Shown here: piece after piece, positions 11,880-32,700 of the stretch
Numbering within the stretch: position 1 is the stretch's first letter
Layout: every line of letters starts with the position of its first letter
DNA from: Phaeosaccion multiseriatum
Lineage: Eukaryota; Ochrophyta, other classes
Length of the DNA: 64,000 nucleotides
Direction: 5' to 3'
Assembly: GCA_965112735.1 (NCBI GenBank)
Contig: OZ218953.1
Span: 2,108,001-2,172,000, forward strand
Made by a program: the position numbers and the translations under genes
Notes under the pieces: generated by a model
Databases searched by the model: none
What the model was told of the DNA's origin: nothing
The model's input: the letters and a program-made list of their open reading frames with translations, nothing else

Positions 11880-14800
11880 CAACGGAGGCCTGCTGCTGCG
11901 TGTCGAGGGCCTGCTGGATGAGCTTGTCCAGCACGTTGTTGAGCAGGGCCATGTCTGCCTTGAACTCTCGCTGGGACTCGATCCACTTATCAGCGAAGGG
12001 CAACTTCCAGTAAGGGATGAAGCTGAGAGGGGGCGGGAGGGGAGCGAGGGGATAGAAGAGTCAAGTAGTTAAATGATAGGTTCCAGGGGTGGAAGGGAGG
12101 GAGGGAGGAAGGGAGGGAGGGAGGGAGGAAGGCTCTCCTGCTCCATCACCAACTGCTACGGGCATATGCCAACTAACGTATCACCAACACACTTACCTGC
12201 TGCTCCTATGCTCCGACTCTCTGAGCACCCTGTAGACCGACTTGATGACGGGGCTTTCCTTCTTGACGCTCTCAAACTCGTAATTGAACACGGCCGCCCC
12301 GATAATGTCAAGCGACACCGACCCAAACTTCTCCTCCATATCAAGCACTTGGCCTGTCTCGGAGGCGCTCTCCAGCTGCAGAGAGAGCGGCAGAGAGGAC
12401 AGACAGAGACAAGATGGCAGTTAAGTCAAGGGAGAACTTGTCGACACCTTCTCTCCCCTCGCGCATCTCCCCCATCCCTCCCTCTTCCCCTCGTCCTCCC
12501 TCCCACTTTTCCTCCTCTCCTTCACATATTATATTGCCTCCCCCATTCCCACACCGTCCCTCACCTCTCGCAGCAGCTTGTCGTTGCACTCGGCAAAGAG
12601 GCGCATCATGCGATTCAACCATCTGAAGTGGTTGGGGGGGGGGAGGGGGGAGTGAGAAGAGAGCCCTTGGGAGGTAGAGGGACGGAGAGGGGAGAGGAGA
12701 GGAGGGAGAGCAGAAGAGAGGGGTAGGTGGAGAAAGAGGGAGACACGGGAAGAGAGAGGAGGAGAGCCCGTCACACCGCCTCGTGACCATCTTTAATCGC
12801 TCCTGTTCCATTCGCAGCGCCATTCCCTGCACCTCCCCTCCACACCTCGCCGTGCCGCACCACTCTCCCTCTAGTCTCTCCTCCTCTCTTCCATCTCGTC
12901 TCGCCTCCTCTCTTCATCTCTCTCTCTTCACCCCCCCCCCCACCCCCGTCCCCGTGCGTGCTTTGGTCGGTCAGTCAGTCAGTCAGTCAGTCAGTCACCT
13001 CTTGTGAAAGCCCGGCACAATCGCCCGGCGCCGGATCTTCCATGTGGCCGGGTCAGCAGGAATGAGCCCCTGTGATGATGTGTGAGGTGCGAGGTGTTAG
13101 GTGTGATGAGTCGGGTAGCAGATGCGAGGTGTCGGGTGTCACAGCGTGAGGTGTGAGGGTGCCATCCATCGATCGAGCGTAACCTTTCCTTTCATCATCA
13201 TTAGTACTGCAACGCATCCCAACAAGAACTAACTGAAACTCATACTAACCTTTCCCATGACAGGCTCCAATATGGCAGCGAGCACTCCTGAGGACAGGTC
13301 GAGGCGAGAAGGGAGAGAGGAGAGGAGAGGAGAGGAGAGGAGAGGAGAATGGGGAGAGGGGATTAAGGTTAGAAGTAAGAGGAGAAGAGAGGGGACGAGG
13401 GTCAGAGAGAAGCAGGCAAACTTCGCGACACCATTTCACGGGGGCAACACAAACACCAAACACCCACACACACACACACACTGACCCTTGTCGTAGGCCG
13501 CCACGTTGGATTTGAGGATGTGCTTGGCCATCACGGGGTCAGAAACCACAATGAAGCTCCTCGGGCCAAAGGCGAGCTTGTACACAGGGCCCTCTTCGTG
13601 GAAATAGCGCTCCAGCAGGAGGAATAGCGGTCCTCCAGCGAGGTCCTCGAGCCTGCCGTTGGACACCTGATGACACGCGGAAGAGGGAGGAGCGCGGAAG
13701 GGTGAGTTTGATTTGGGATTGGCTGGATTGGTCGGTCGGTGTCGGTCTGGTTTGGTTGGTGGTTTGGCACACTCACTGCCTTGTGTGTGTGCTAGCTCCT
13801 TGCTCTTCATCCTTCCTTGATTTTCTTGTTTCCTTCCATCCATCCTCCTCTCATTCTCTTCCTTCCGTCTTTTTTTTACTTGCCGTTTGTGTACTAATAT
13901 AATACACTACGACACCATGTGACTGACCTTTACGAGAAATTCCAACCAGTTGCCCTCGTAGGGTGCAATCTTTGCCACCGGCGCGCCGTCCGCACTGGGG
14001 AAACCGAGGAACATTTGGAGCACATTCAGCACCAGGATCTTTACAGTGTCGCTCCAGTGCACCTCAGGAATCTCGTCCTAGGAGGGGACAAGAAGAGGAG
14101 GAAGGAGGGAAAAGGGGAGGATAGAGGGTGAGGGAGGTGGGCGGGGGGGGAAGCAGGAGGGTCGGCACACTCATTCTTCGCAAACAGGCCCCAAGACCGA
14201 AACAACAAGAAAGCGCAACAACGGCGTGGCGTGGTGTGGTGTGGCGAAGGGTGGGTTGGGTGGGTGGGCATTGGCTGGTTGGCGGGACTACACTGTACTA
14301 CACTGTACTGGAGTGCAGGGAATCTAAAGCAAGTGACGTACCGGTGCCAGCTTATCAGGGGACCAAAAGTCCATCCTAAAGGGCGAGAAGGCAGGCATGG
14401 CCCGCCTGGCCTGCTCCAGCTGCCAGTCGAAGCCGTCCTTGTTGCCGGACCACAGCTCATCGTCGTCCTCATCCTCCAGCAGAGCTGTCAGATCTTGTGA
14501 AGGCATGATGTTCACGGGGGCGATTGGCACCACACCGCCACGACTCATGAGAGTGCTACCTGTTGGGTCGCCGCCGCGGCTGCTGCCGCTGCTGCTGCTC
14601 TCCTTCTCGGTAAGTGCGGCTGGGGCGGTGCTCACGGTGGAAGGCACTCGAGTGGCGGACAGACGGCTCACACGGCCCTTCTCACCTGCCCCTCGTGGTC
14701 GGACTTTCCTTCCCTTCCCACTCCCGCCCCCCTCTTTGTTATCACCGTCCTGACCGTTCCTGCTGTTGTGGCTACTGAGCACAACGGAGCTTCCCCTACT

Positions 14801-15301
14801 TCTCCACCCCTTGTTTTCGCTGCGGCCCCTGCTGCCGCTGCTGCTGCTGCTGCTGCTGCCGAGCAGCTCATGCAAACTGGGCTCTTGGTTTCTCGGCCTC
14901 GTGTACCTGCTACTACCACTTCTCCTGCCGCCGCTGCCGCTACCGCCACATGCAAAGCACGTGGTGGTGGCAGCTGCAGCCCCTCCCCCTCTTTGGGAGG
15001 GGCCTCCTCCTCCTCCTCCTGCTGCTGCTGCCTGCGCTCTACTGCTCAGGGACCAGACCTTCCCGCCTGCTGGCCTTGCTACTGACGATGTAGAGCTTGT
15101 TCGACCATTGCTGATACTGCTGCTGGCCCCGCCGTTCGCGCCGAATGAATGTGAAGCCCCCCCTGTCGCTGCTTGCTGGGCCGTGAAAGCCGTCATCCAC
15201 CCGCCCGAAGTTGTGAAGGCCGCCGCGATGCTCAGCGAGCTCACCATTAGGACACACACACCCCCAGCCGCCAGCTGCCAAGAAGGCGATTGAGCCGCCA
15301 T
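9638..15301 (-). CDS. CYP97-like cytochrome P450, carotenoid ring hydroxylase
   Basis: Fourteen exons close in phase (high to low): 15301-14342, 14077-13928, 13666-13486, 13287-13250, 13069-12999, 12622-12565, 12375-12197, 12022-11878, 11706-11485, 11274-11130, 10928-10780, 10588-10431, 10216-10100, 9875-9638; 936 residues. Residues 1-29 form a signal peptide ending IAAAF, the plastid signal of secondary red-plastid algae. Then comes a Ser/Gly-rich linker and the P450 domain: the CYP97-typical [18 protein letters not shown] and [20 protein letters not shown], the I-helix AGHETT near 636, the ExxR motif EALR near 693, and the heme loop [10 protein letters not shown] with Cys near 800. CYP97 enzymes hydroxylate beta- or epsilon-rings of carotenes on the way to lutein- or zeaxanthin-type xanthophylls. 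The protein is much longer than plant CYP97s because of the roughly 300-residue N-terminal extension and a low-complexity tail ending KCPFH. Ring specificity cannot be told from sequence alone. Confidence 0.93.
11826..11877 (+). repeat. (CA)n microsatellite
   Basis: Pure CA dinucleotides abut the donor of P450 exon 8; on the coding strand the intron therefore begins with a long GT run. Confidence 0.95.
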
Positions 15302-16501
15302 CGTTCTCTCCCCCCCCCCCCCTCGACAAGAACAGCGAAGAGAACAACAATACCAGCAGATTTCCTACGAGACGGACCCGCGAAAGCCCACGGGGTGCAG
15401 GCCTCGTCCTCAGCAGCTGCAGTCTATTATCCTCTTACGTGCCCGGGGGCGCTGCTGCTGCTGCCGGTCCCATGGAGAGAGAGAAGCAGCGAGATGCAGC
15501 GGAACGCGTACGCAGCACCTGCCTCGATTCTTTCCCAAGAGCTCTTTTCGTTTGCCTGCTAGACTGCTCAGCCGCCTCGCGGAAATGGGCGAGTGAACAC
15601 ACCCAGCCTCGCTTCTCCCTATCCCCCCCCCCTCTTTCTCTCTTTCTTTCTCTCCTCTCTCTCCTCTCTGGGGGAAGTCTCGGTGCTTCTCCCAACGTGA
15701 GTTTTTCAGCTTCCAAAAAGGCAAAGGAATTCACCCTTCCTTCTCCCTCACCGTGCTCCTGTTGGAAATCCTTCCGTAAGATTGTCCTACTCCAAAGGTC
15801 TGGGCTCTCCCTTATATCGCTCGCTAATCAAACATAAACATGAAGGAGGGACTTTTCCTTGATTTGCAGCACACGTATTTCCCGAGGGGGGCGAGGCGAA
15901 GTGTACTTTTCTCCCCGTATGACTGGAATGGCATACCCATATGACTGGAATGGCCCATACAATACTCATTCCAGCCAGCGTAGCGAGACGTGGAGGTGTG
16001 CGCACAGAATTTGAATGCAACAGTGCAACAGTGGAGTAGAGTAGAGGAGAGAAGGGGGGGGGGGGGGAAGGTGTTTGTTTTTTTTCGCCTCAAAACAAAA
16101 TATCCGTATCGACTTTTTGCCGCGATATGAAAAATCGATCCTTCAATTCATTTGGGTCATTTTCTGAGCCAAGTGAGCGAGTGAAAGGGCAATGACAGAC
16201 GCACTCTGCCTCTTGCGTGCTACTGGGTCACGCCACGGCGGAAGCGTGCTGTCTGGAGGGCTTGGGGGGAGGAATGTGGACTGAAAAAGCGGAGATTTGG
16301 GCTGACGGATGAGGTTCAAGACGCCTTGCAGAGGCACGCAAACGCCGCGGCAGCAGCGTTAGCTTATCGAGCTGAAGTGGCGGACGCAAAGGAAGAGTGC
16401 TTGACCTGTTGGTTGGGGGCTTGGGCTGGTACCAAGACCGAGCAGAACCGGAAAGGGCTGGCGGGGGGGCGGGATTCCCGCGCCGGAAGGGGCGTCGAGC
16501 G
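15302..16501. promoter_or_regulatory. Shared 5' region of divergent P450 and YAK1-like genes
   Basis: The two start codons face away from each other across 1.2 kb. The middle contains a direct pair of TATGACTGGAATGGC at 15919-15933 and 15940-15954 (21-base spacing), with an inverted ATTCCAG close by, and an AT-rich island around 16079-16145. These may be regulatory sites; no function can be assigned. Confidence 0.4.
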
Positions 16502-25138
<8,637 letters not shown>

Positions 25139-25866
25139 GCCTTGATTATCGCCAGAGCTTACTCAAAATGCTGTGTACATTTATTAACATTAAACTTCAC
25201 AAGGTCAATGTGAAGCTGTGGAAGGGGAGAGTGTCACGGGCCCCTCTGTTGCAATAATCATGCTCTCCCTCTCCCTTGTACCCTCTCTCTCGGAAGGAAG
25301 CGCACACGCCCGCACGCGGCCTCTCCCCCCCTTCGGGTGATGCCCTGCCCTGTCATTCACCCTGCCACCGACATGGGAATGGGGGATGCAAACTGAATGC
25401 CGAGTCCAGGCGACTCCCGCGAGTCACACCGTGGTTAAAACACAGCAAGGTTGAGCAGTAGGAGAGAGGGGTTGGCATCAACGGTAGGGCAGGCCTGTGC
25501 CTGAGGACCCTCCTCCCTGCTCTCTCGCGTTGGCACATGGGGAGGAAGAAGCAGGGGGCCACCCCAAAGGCGCCTCTCGCTCTCTCGAGTAGGTGCATGT
25601 AGGTGCACCAGCTCGATGGCAGTGGATGGGCCTTCGAAAGCCTTCTTCTCAAGATTGGAGTGGATGGCAGTGGATGGCAGCCTTTTGTCCTTGCCATGCA
25701 CTGGTAGAGTGCGAGCCGCGCCCCCCCCCCCCCCCCCGGCAGGGCACCTCTTGGAACGCCCCGACAAAGACGAGACCCAAGGCATCGGACAGTAGGCCCT
25801 GGAGAGGGAGAGAGGGAGGCGTCAGCTCCCTCCCAAGCCGCAAGCCTACAAAGCGTCTGACACTCC
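25139..25866. other. Spacer between convergent YAK1-like and CK2 beta genes
   Basis: This region holds the 3' flanks of both genes and a 19-base C run near 25720-25738. No gene is recognised. Confidence 0.5.
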
Positions 25867-26582
25867 TCATGCCCAGGGAGCTTCTCCTCCCCCTTGCTGC
25901 CCCTGCTGCGGCCGCCTTCGTCGCTGCTGCCGCTGCTGCTGCTTCTGTTGCTTCTGCGGCGGCGGCGGTGGCTGCTCTCTGTGCTTCTTTAGCTGGGGTG
26001 TTCGCATCCGTCGCGTAACCCGTTTCCCTCTTTCCTCCTTATCCTCCTCCTCCTCCTCCTGCTGCTGCTGCTGCTGGCGCTGATCCCTTGGTGTGGCGGA
26101 GCGGGTGTGAGTCTCTTTGTAGGAAGACGTGGTCAAGTGTCTTGTGCCTCCTTCCAATGAAGCCGCCGCTGATGCGGTGGGAGTAACTGGACTCCCCGCA
26201 CCTTCCCTTCCCTTGTCAGATCCAACTCCTCCCCCCCGCTGAGGCTGCTGCTGCCGTTGCTCCTGGCTACGCTCCCTCACATGTGGCACCTCGCTCTCTG
26301 CCTGCTGGTCTCCTCCTCCTGCTCCTGCTCCTCCTGCTGCTCCTGCTGCTCCTGCTGCTCCTCCTGCTCTCGTTGCTGGCGAGGCCCTCCTTCCAGCCCG
26401 GTCGTCCACAAGGGCGAACTTGGGTCGTCGACTCCTGGAAGAGCCCGTCATTGTCCTCATAGAACCACCACCACCACCACCACCACCACCACCACCAGCA
26501 GCAGCAGCAGCAGCAGCCGCAGCAGTAGCAGCAGAACCACCACCACTACCAAAACCAACGACACGACCAGCACCACCACCAC

Positions 26583-26617
<35 letters not shown>

Positions 26618-27109
26618 CCACCACCACCAACCGCAGCAGTAGCAGCCGCAGCAGCACTATCAACAAAGCCGAGATGCCTGCGCACGGGGGGCGAGAGGGC
26701 ACTCACCCGAAAGCCGAAAATCCGCGGGGTGTAAGGCTTCTCCAGACCTGGCGTGGGCACCAGCTCGGGGTGAAACTGTCATTTGTCAGCATACACATTG
26801 GCAGATGGGAGTCCAAAATAACGAGAAAAGTTGGGTCGGGGCGGGGGCGGGGACGGGCGGGCACAGGCAGTAACCAACAATTATATAAAAAACAAAACTA
26901 GAAGGCGTGTTTGGAAGGTGAAGTGAGCAGTGCCCTGAAGTTGGTGTGCCTGATGGTAGCGTAGAGTCAGACAGAAGACTTCTTTTCTTTTTCCTCGCCG
27001 CTTCTTCCTCCCTTTCCTTCTATCTGTCCTGCATGTGCCCCATTTGGTTTGACTTGACTGACCTGCAACACCAGATGCGGCAGAGTCGTTCCCCAGTATG
27101 CCCCGTCGC

Positions 27110-27155
<46 letters not shown>

Positions 27156-28470
27156 GCCGCTACTCCGCCTCTCCTCCGCCCCAGCCCCGCCCACCGCAGC
27201 TGTGCCAGTACTCGGGGGGTGGAAGACATCCCAACACGCAGGGCAAAACACGCAGACTGAGGCCTGCATCGGCACATCTGAAGTGCCAAGGGGAAGGACT
27301 CGCTGACCATTGCACTCCACCCTGGGGCATCGACCGTAGTCTCCTGAGGAGGACAGCAACAGAGCAAGCAGTCAGCCACGGAAGGAGGGGAGGGAGGAGG
27401 GAGGGACAAGTGAGTGAGTGAGTGAGTGAGTGAGTGAGTGGCTTGAGCAAGACAAGACCAGAGCTACATGTGTGCACACACAGGGTGGTGGGTGACAGGG
27501 GTAAGACTGAATGGACGAATGCATGGAATGCATGACCTGTGCAAAACTTCGCGACAACCGCCCCAATGCCTGCGTGGGTAAGCACGAAGCGCGAGTGGAA
27601 CAGCCCGTAGAGCAACACGGCGGAAGAGTGGAGGATGGGAGAGGAAGATGACAAAGCGGGGGGAGACTCGACGGCAGTAGAGGCGGCGGCAAGAGGCGGC
27701 TGGTGCAAGCTTCTGTAATGCTGGTACTCCCGCTGCAGCTGGGACTCATGGTGGTTCCTTCTCGGCTGCTGCTGGTGGGGGCTGCTTTGCTGCTCCTGCT
27801 GGTGAGCTGTTGCAGTGGTGATGCCTGCCCTCCCAGGTCCTCCTCCCCCTTGCGCCACGGCCGCAGCAGGGGACGGCAGCAGCTCGTCCAGGAGCAGCAG
27901 AAGAGCGCTACTGAAGTGCGGAACCACCAAGCCCCGGGTGATGTCGACTTGGTTGGAGCTGTCTCGGATGAAGGCCTTCGGCACCTGTACGAAAAACTCG
28001 TTTCCGGGCGTGGAGCAGAAGCGGGCAATCCAGCCTTCGCCTTCTCCTCCTCCTCCGCCTCCTTCTCCTGCTGCTCTTCCTCCTCCTCCTCCTCCTGCTG
28101 CTGCTCCTGCTCCTCCTCCTGCTCCTCCTCCTCCTCCTCCGCCGCCGCCGCCTCCTCCTCCTCCTCCTCCTCCTCCTCCTCCTCCTCTCCCTCCCCCTCC
28201 TGGCGCCTTCGTGTGCGGTCCTTCGGCTGCACCTCTGCCTCCCCTTCTCGCTGAAGCAGGATTACTCTGTCCCGGTGCTAGAGCTGATGTGACACTTATT
28301 GTTGCGTCAAGTGGTGGTGGTTCCGGTCGCTGCTGCTGCTGCTTGTGCTGCTGCCACGCGGACTGCTCGGGGGGCTGAGGAGAGGATTGGAACGGGGCGG
28401 AGGGTTGCCACTCTCTTGCTTCACCGCCAGGCGAATGAAAGAGGAGCAGCGCGCACAGCAAGAGCAACAT
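25867..28470 (-). CDS. Casein kinase II regulatory subunit beta with long insertions
   Basis: Exons: 28470-27537, 27343-27063 and 26775-25867 close in phase (707 residues). CK2 beta landmarks appear in order: WIARFCSTPGNEFFVQVPKAF, then ALLLLLDELL, LLYGLFHSRFVLTHAGIG, the zinc ribbon GRCPRVEC near 315-322 with a second pair in CPAC, DGAYWGTTLPHLVLQ and KPYTPRIFGFR. CK2 beta dimerises through this ribbon and recruits catalytic CK2 alpha. Unusual points: the protein starts with a strongly hydrophobic, signal-peptide-like segment (MLLLLCALLLF); a Gly/Glu-coding microsatellite precedes the core; a Gln/His-rich stretch splits the acidic-loop region; and a poly-Ser run is inserted after the CPAC pair. 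A perfect GTGAGT donor follows FGFR at 26706, so the Ala/Gly/Gln-rich tail to 25867 may be read-through of an intron. Confidence 0.9.
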
Positions 28471-28659
28471 GGCCTATGCCGCGGCCTTGCCCACCGCCAT
28501 CCCCCTCTTCTTATCGCAATGCGCAATTGGATCTACTGTGCGTTTTACTCTTAGACGCGATGGCACCCTGTGCCACAATCACAATCCCCCCCTCCATTCC
28601 CTTCCCCCTTATATCTCCCTCTCCCCTCCCTAGCTCAGCGACTGATCTCTCAAGCAAGC
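28471..28659. promoter_or_regulatory. Compact bidirectional promoter
   Basis: Only 189 bp separate the start codons of the divergent CK2 beta and ZCCHC10-like genes, so both promoters and 5' UTRs must share it. An ATTGG (inverted CCAAT) is seen near 28525, and the ZCCHC10 side is C/T-rich. Confidence 0.55.
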
Positions 28660-29609
28660 ATGGCGGATGCTCAGAAAGTCAGCCGGTGGGCTGAACGTAA
28701 GGCTCAGAAAGCCGCAATGTATGCAACATCAACGGGTAAGGAGCCTGGTGTCGACATCCGATCACTTCTGCCTCTGCTGCCTATGCTCCCTCTGCTATCC
28801 TGAGAGTGTCACGCCATATTGTCTCACCCTCTCCTGACATTCCCCCTGTCTCACTCTCGTTGCAGACGCGGTGGCCGTGCAGAAGAGGGGCGTGGGCCGA
28901 GGAAGGCAGGAGGAACCGAGGTGGGTCGTCGTATCTGATCTGGCCGTCTGCCAGCCATCTGGTGCTGTCTGCTTACCCTCGCATCCCCCCCACCCCATCC
29001 CACCCCCCAATCCATGTCTCTTTCAAGAAACATGCAATGCCAAAAGTGCCTTCAGTTTGGACATTGGACATACGAGTGCAAGGCTGCAGGGAAGGTGTAC
29101 CGGCAGCGAGTAAGCGCCACAGAGAGGCTGGAGAACCCCAGGAAGAGGTGAGCGAGGTGGAGCAGGAAGGATTGCCACGCCCCCTCACACCCTCTCGCGT
29201 TTACGGACAATTTGCTCCATAGTTGCAAACGTGTGTACACCCTCCCTTGCTCTCGCCCCACAGGAAGTGGACTCTGGAGATGCCTCCCGGCAAGGAGCAA
29301 GACGCTCAGCAGGCCAAGGAGCAGAAGAAGGCAGCGGCCAGTGGGAAAGCCTCTGCCAAGAAGAGGCGACGGAGGGAGAGGAGTAGTAGCGTCAGTAGCA
29401 GCAGCTCCAGTAGCAGCTCGTCCAGCAGCAGCAGTAGCTCCAATAGCTCCGACACAAGTAGCAGCAGTAGCAGCAGTAGCAGCAGTAGCAGCAGTAGCAG
29501 CAGTAGCAGCAGCAGCAGTAGTAGCAGCAGCAGTGGGAGTAGTAGCAGCAGCGGTAGCAGCAGCAGCAGCAGCAGCAGCTCCACCCGCAGCAGCGGCTCG
29601 AGCAGTTAG
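28660..29609 (+). CDS. ZCCHC10-like zinc knuckle protein
   Basis: Four exons close in phase: 28660-28735, 28866-28920, 29028-29147, 29264-29609; 198 residues. A single CCHC knuckle, CQKCLQFGHWTYEC at residues 48-61 (C-x2-C-x4-H-x4-C), is followed by a basic segment and a long Ser-only tail, the same architecture as animal ZCCHC10, a small nuclear RNA- or nucleic-acid-binding protein of poorly known role. The Ser tail is coded by AGC/AGT repeats. The gene is convergent with the NEK-like gene, the two stop codons being only 184 bp apart. Confidence 0.88.
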
Positions 29610-29793
29610 CGGTGTGGTGAGTGACGAAAAAGGCTGGTATGGAATGAGTCAAGCGATTGACTCACACGCACCCTGAAGAACAAAAGGATGATACGAAGTT
29701 GACTTCCAAGTAATCTTATACTATACAGTAATAGAGGATGGAAAAAAACCAACCTATGAAACGGCGGTCCTCCCCTACGGAACGCAACGCCCC

Positions 29794-32700
29794 TCACCGC
29801 ACCGCAGCACCGCCCCGCTTTGACCGAGTTCTTTCTTCCTGGGCGTGAGGCCCCTGCTGGGCCTGTTGTTGCTGCTGTATCACCAACTGCTGCGCCAGCA
29901 TGGCCCGGGCCCTCTCCCTCGCCTGACAAGCACCTTTCCCCTCATCAAAAAGAACTTCCCGTCTGTCGAGCTGCTTGCCCTTCCCACCTACACCAGAAGG
30001 CCCTGCTCCTCCTCCGCAAACGGCGAAGGACCCAATCGGGGGGCCATTCTTCTTCCCCGCGTCTGACACGCCCTTCAATGCCTGCTGCTGCTTCTGCTGC
30101 TGCTGCTGCTGCTGCTGCATCACCAACTGCTGCTGTTGTCTCCTCTTGCCCCTCTGCAGTCTCTCCTGCCTCCTCCGCCGCAGCCGTAGGTCCCTTCGAT
30201 TCAGGACGGGCTCATCCTCCTCCTCCTCCTCCTCCTCCTCCTCCTCCTCCTCATCCTCATGGTCGAAATGACTAAATCGATGTCGATACCTAACATCGAT
30301 GCCATCATCCTCCCCTTCAAGCCTCTCGCTTCGCTTCGCAGCCTCTGCCCTCTGCAACTGCTGCCTTTCTTCTCCACGCCGATGGCTGCCTTCTCGCCCC
30401 CCCCCCCCCCCCCCTCCTCCTCCTCCTCCTCCTCCTCCTCCTCCTCCTCCCCCACCCTTACCCCCGCCCTTCCGCCGAACTCCACATTCCACACGTCCGC
30501 TGGCGTAGGAATTGAAGTCCCTTTCCAACTTATCTACAATCCCTTTGAGCCTCCGTATTGCATCTTTGTCACTCCCCTCCAGCTGCTGTATCACCAACTG
30601 CTGTTGTTGCCGGTCCAAGCCTGCTTCTGAAGCAAGGCCATTTGTCCCCTCTTCCACCTCCCTGCCCTGCTGTATCACCCACTGCTGCCGGTGCTGTTGC
30701 TGCTTGCACGCGGTGTCCTCCTCCGCCCGCCGTAGCTGCTCCCCCTCAATAAGCTTCCTTAGCTGCAGCCGACACCGCTTCAGCTCCACCTCCACAGCCC
30801 GGAGCCCGTTCCTCGTCTTGGGCCGACGACGTCCACTGCCATCCCCCTCTCCACATTCTTCCGCTTCACCGCCACCCTCACCCTCACCGTGACCACGCGT
30901 GTGTCTCCAAGTCTCTGTAGAGGCGGTGGCTTCCTTCCGCCTCCGCCGGCCAGGCAGGTGCTGCCCCCTTCTGTCAGCAGCAGCGGCGTTCTTCGACGGT
31001 TTGCCACTGACCTCGACGTCAACACCGCAGCTGCTATGCCTGTGGCTGCTGCTGTGGCTATGGCTATGGCTGTGGCTGTTGCTGCTGCTGCTGCTGCTGC
31101 CATGACCACCTCTCCTCTCCGGCGTTCCCTCTTGTCCCTTCTCCTTCTTGCTCTTCTTCTCTCTTCTCCTCTCCTCTCCTTCGTCCCGTCCTTTCCCTGC
31201 TTCTCCCGGAGAGCTCCGCCTCCCTGTCGATTCACGATTTTCTCTGTACCGCCGCTCCCCGCCACTCTCCCGACCCCTGTCTCCACACCCACTGCCCCGT
31301 TCCTCCTGCTCCTGCTCCTCCTCCTCCTCCTCCTCCTCCTCCTCCTGCTCCACCTCCTCTCTCTGCTGCCGAGCCCCCCCTCTCGACTGCAGCGGGACAT
31401 CCCTCCTTCCCCCCTCTTCGCCCCCCCGAGCAGGCCACCTCTGGTCCTCCTGACCCCGATCACTGCTGTCCCGCCTCACCCCACCACCCCCACCACCCCC
31501 ACCACCACCACCACCACCACCATGCTGACTGCTGTCACCACCCCTTCCCCTTGCCCCATCCTCCACTCCTGATGCCGAAGTTGCTCTGCCACCCGTCGCC
31601 GTGGCCGCACGCCCCACCCCCTTCTGCCTCACACACTCCATCACCTCCAGGATTGTCGGTCGCTTGCCCGGCTCTACTTGCAAGAGACGAGCCACTAAGG
31701 AGCGCAGCGAAGGAGACCAATGGGTGGGGAGGGGGGCGTAGCTCCCACTACAGATTTGCTGCGCCAACGCCAACAGACTCTGGCCCTGTGGTGAGGGGAG
31801 GGAAAGAGATTGTGAAAATAATCATCACCAATTCTGAAGTTCCCCTTCTATCCTTCTATACTTCCTTCCCTCCTTTCCTTCCTTCCTTCCTTCCTTCCTT
31901 CCTTCCTTCCTTCCTCTCTCCCTCCCCCCCTCCCTTGCTCGCTCCCTCCCCCCCTCCCTCTCTCTCTCCCTCCCCCCCTCCCCTCCCTCCCTTCACCCCT
32001 CCCTCCCTCCCTTCGTCCGTCCGTCCCCTCCCTCCCTCCCTCCCTCCCTCCCTCCCTCCCTCCCTCCCTCCCTCCCTCCCTCCCTCCCCTCCCTCCCTCC
32101 CTCCCTCCCTCGCTTTATTGACCGTGAATGTGCCTACCTGGAAAGGGTGCTTGAGCGCAGCCAGCTCGTACAGAATAACCCCAAGGCTCCAAAGGTCTGT
32201 CTTCTCATTGTAAGGCCTGTTGGCGCACACCTCGGGAGAGGCGTACAGAGGGGTGCCATAAAAGGTGTTGAGGAGACAAGTGTCCTCACCCACTTGTCTA
32301 CTCACGCCCATGTCGGCAATCTGTTGTGTTGTGTCATGTGTGGTGTGGTGTGGTGTGGTGTCATGTGTGAAAGTGTTAAAAAAGTAAGCAGTACGTAAAT
32401 TAAGTGTTAAAATGTTAAGAGTATGGGAGCGCACCACACCACACCACCCCACACCACCCCACCACACCCCTCTTCCCCCCCCACCACACCACACCACACC
32501 ACACCACACCACGAGACATGAGGCACATACCTTGACTTCTCCATTGTGCATGCGAAGGATGTTTAGCGGCTTCAAGTCTCTGTGCACGATGCCGTGTTGG
32601 TGGAGGTAGAACAAACCGCTGGTGCGATCGATTGATTGGTTGTACAGCGAAGGCGAGGTGGCGGCGTTGGCGGGGAGGAAGAGGCGGCAGGGCAGTATGT

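Noticed and set aside
14766-15293. Plus-strand frame of 175 residues opposite P450 exon 1
   Set aside because: Antisense shadow of the Ser/Gly-rich first exon; the minus-strand model has an ATG, plastid signal and fourteen in-phase exons.
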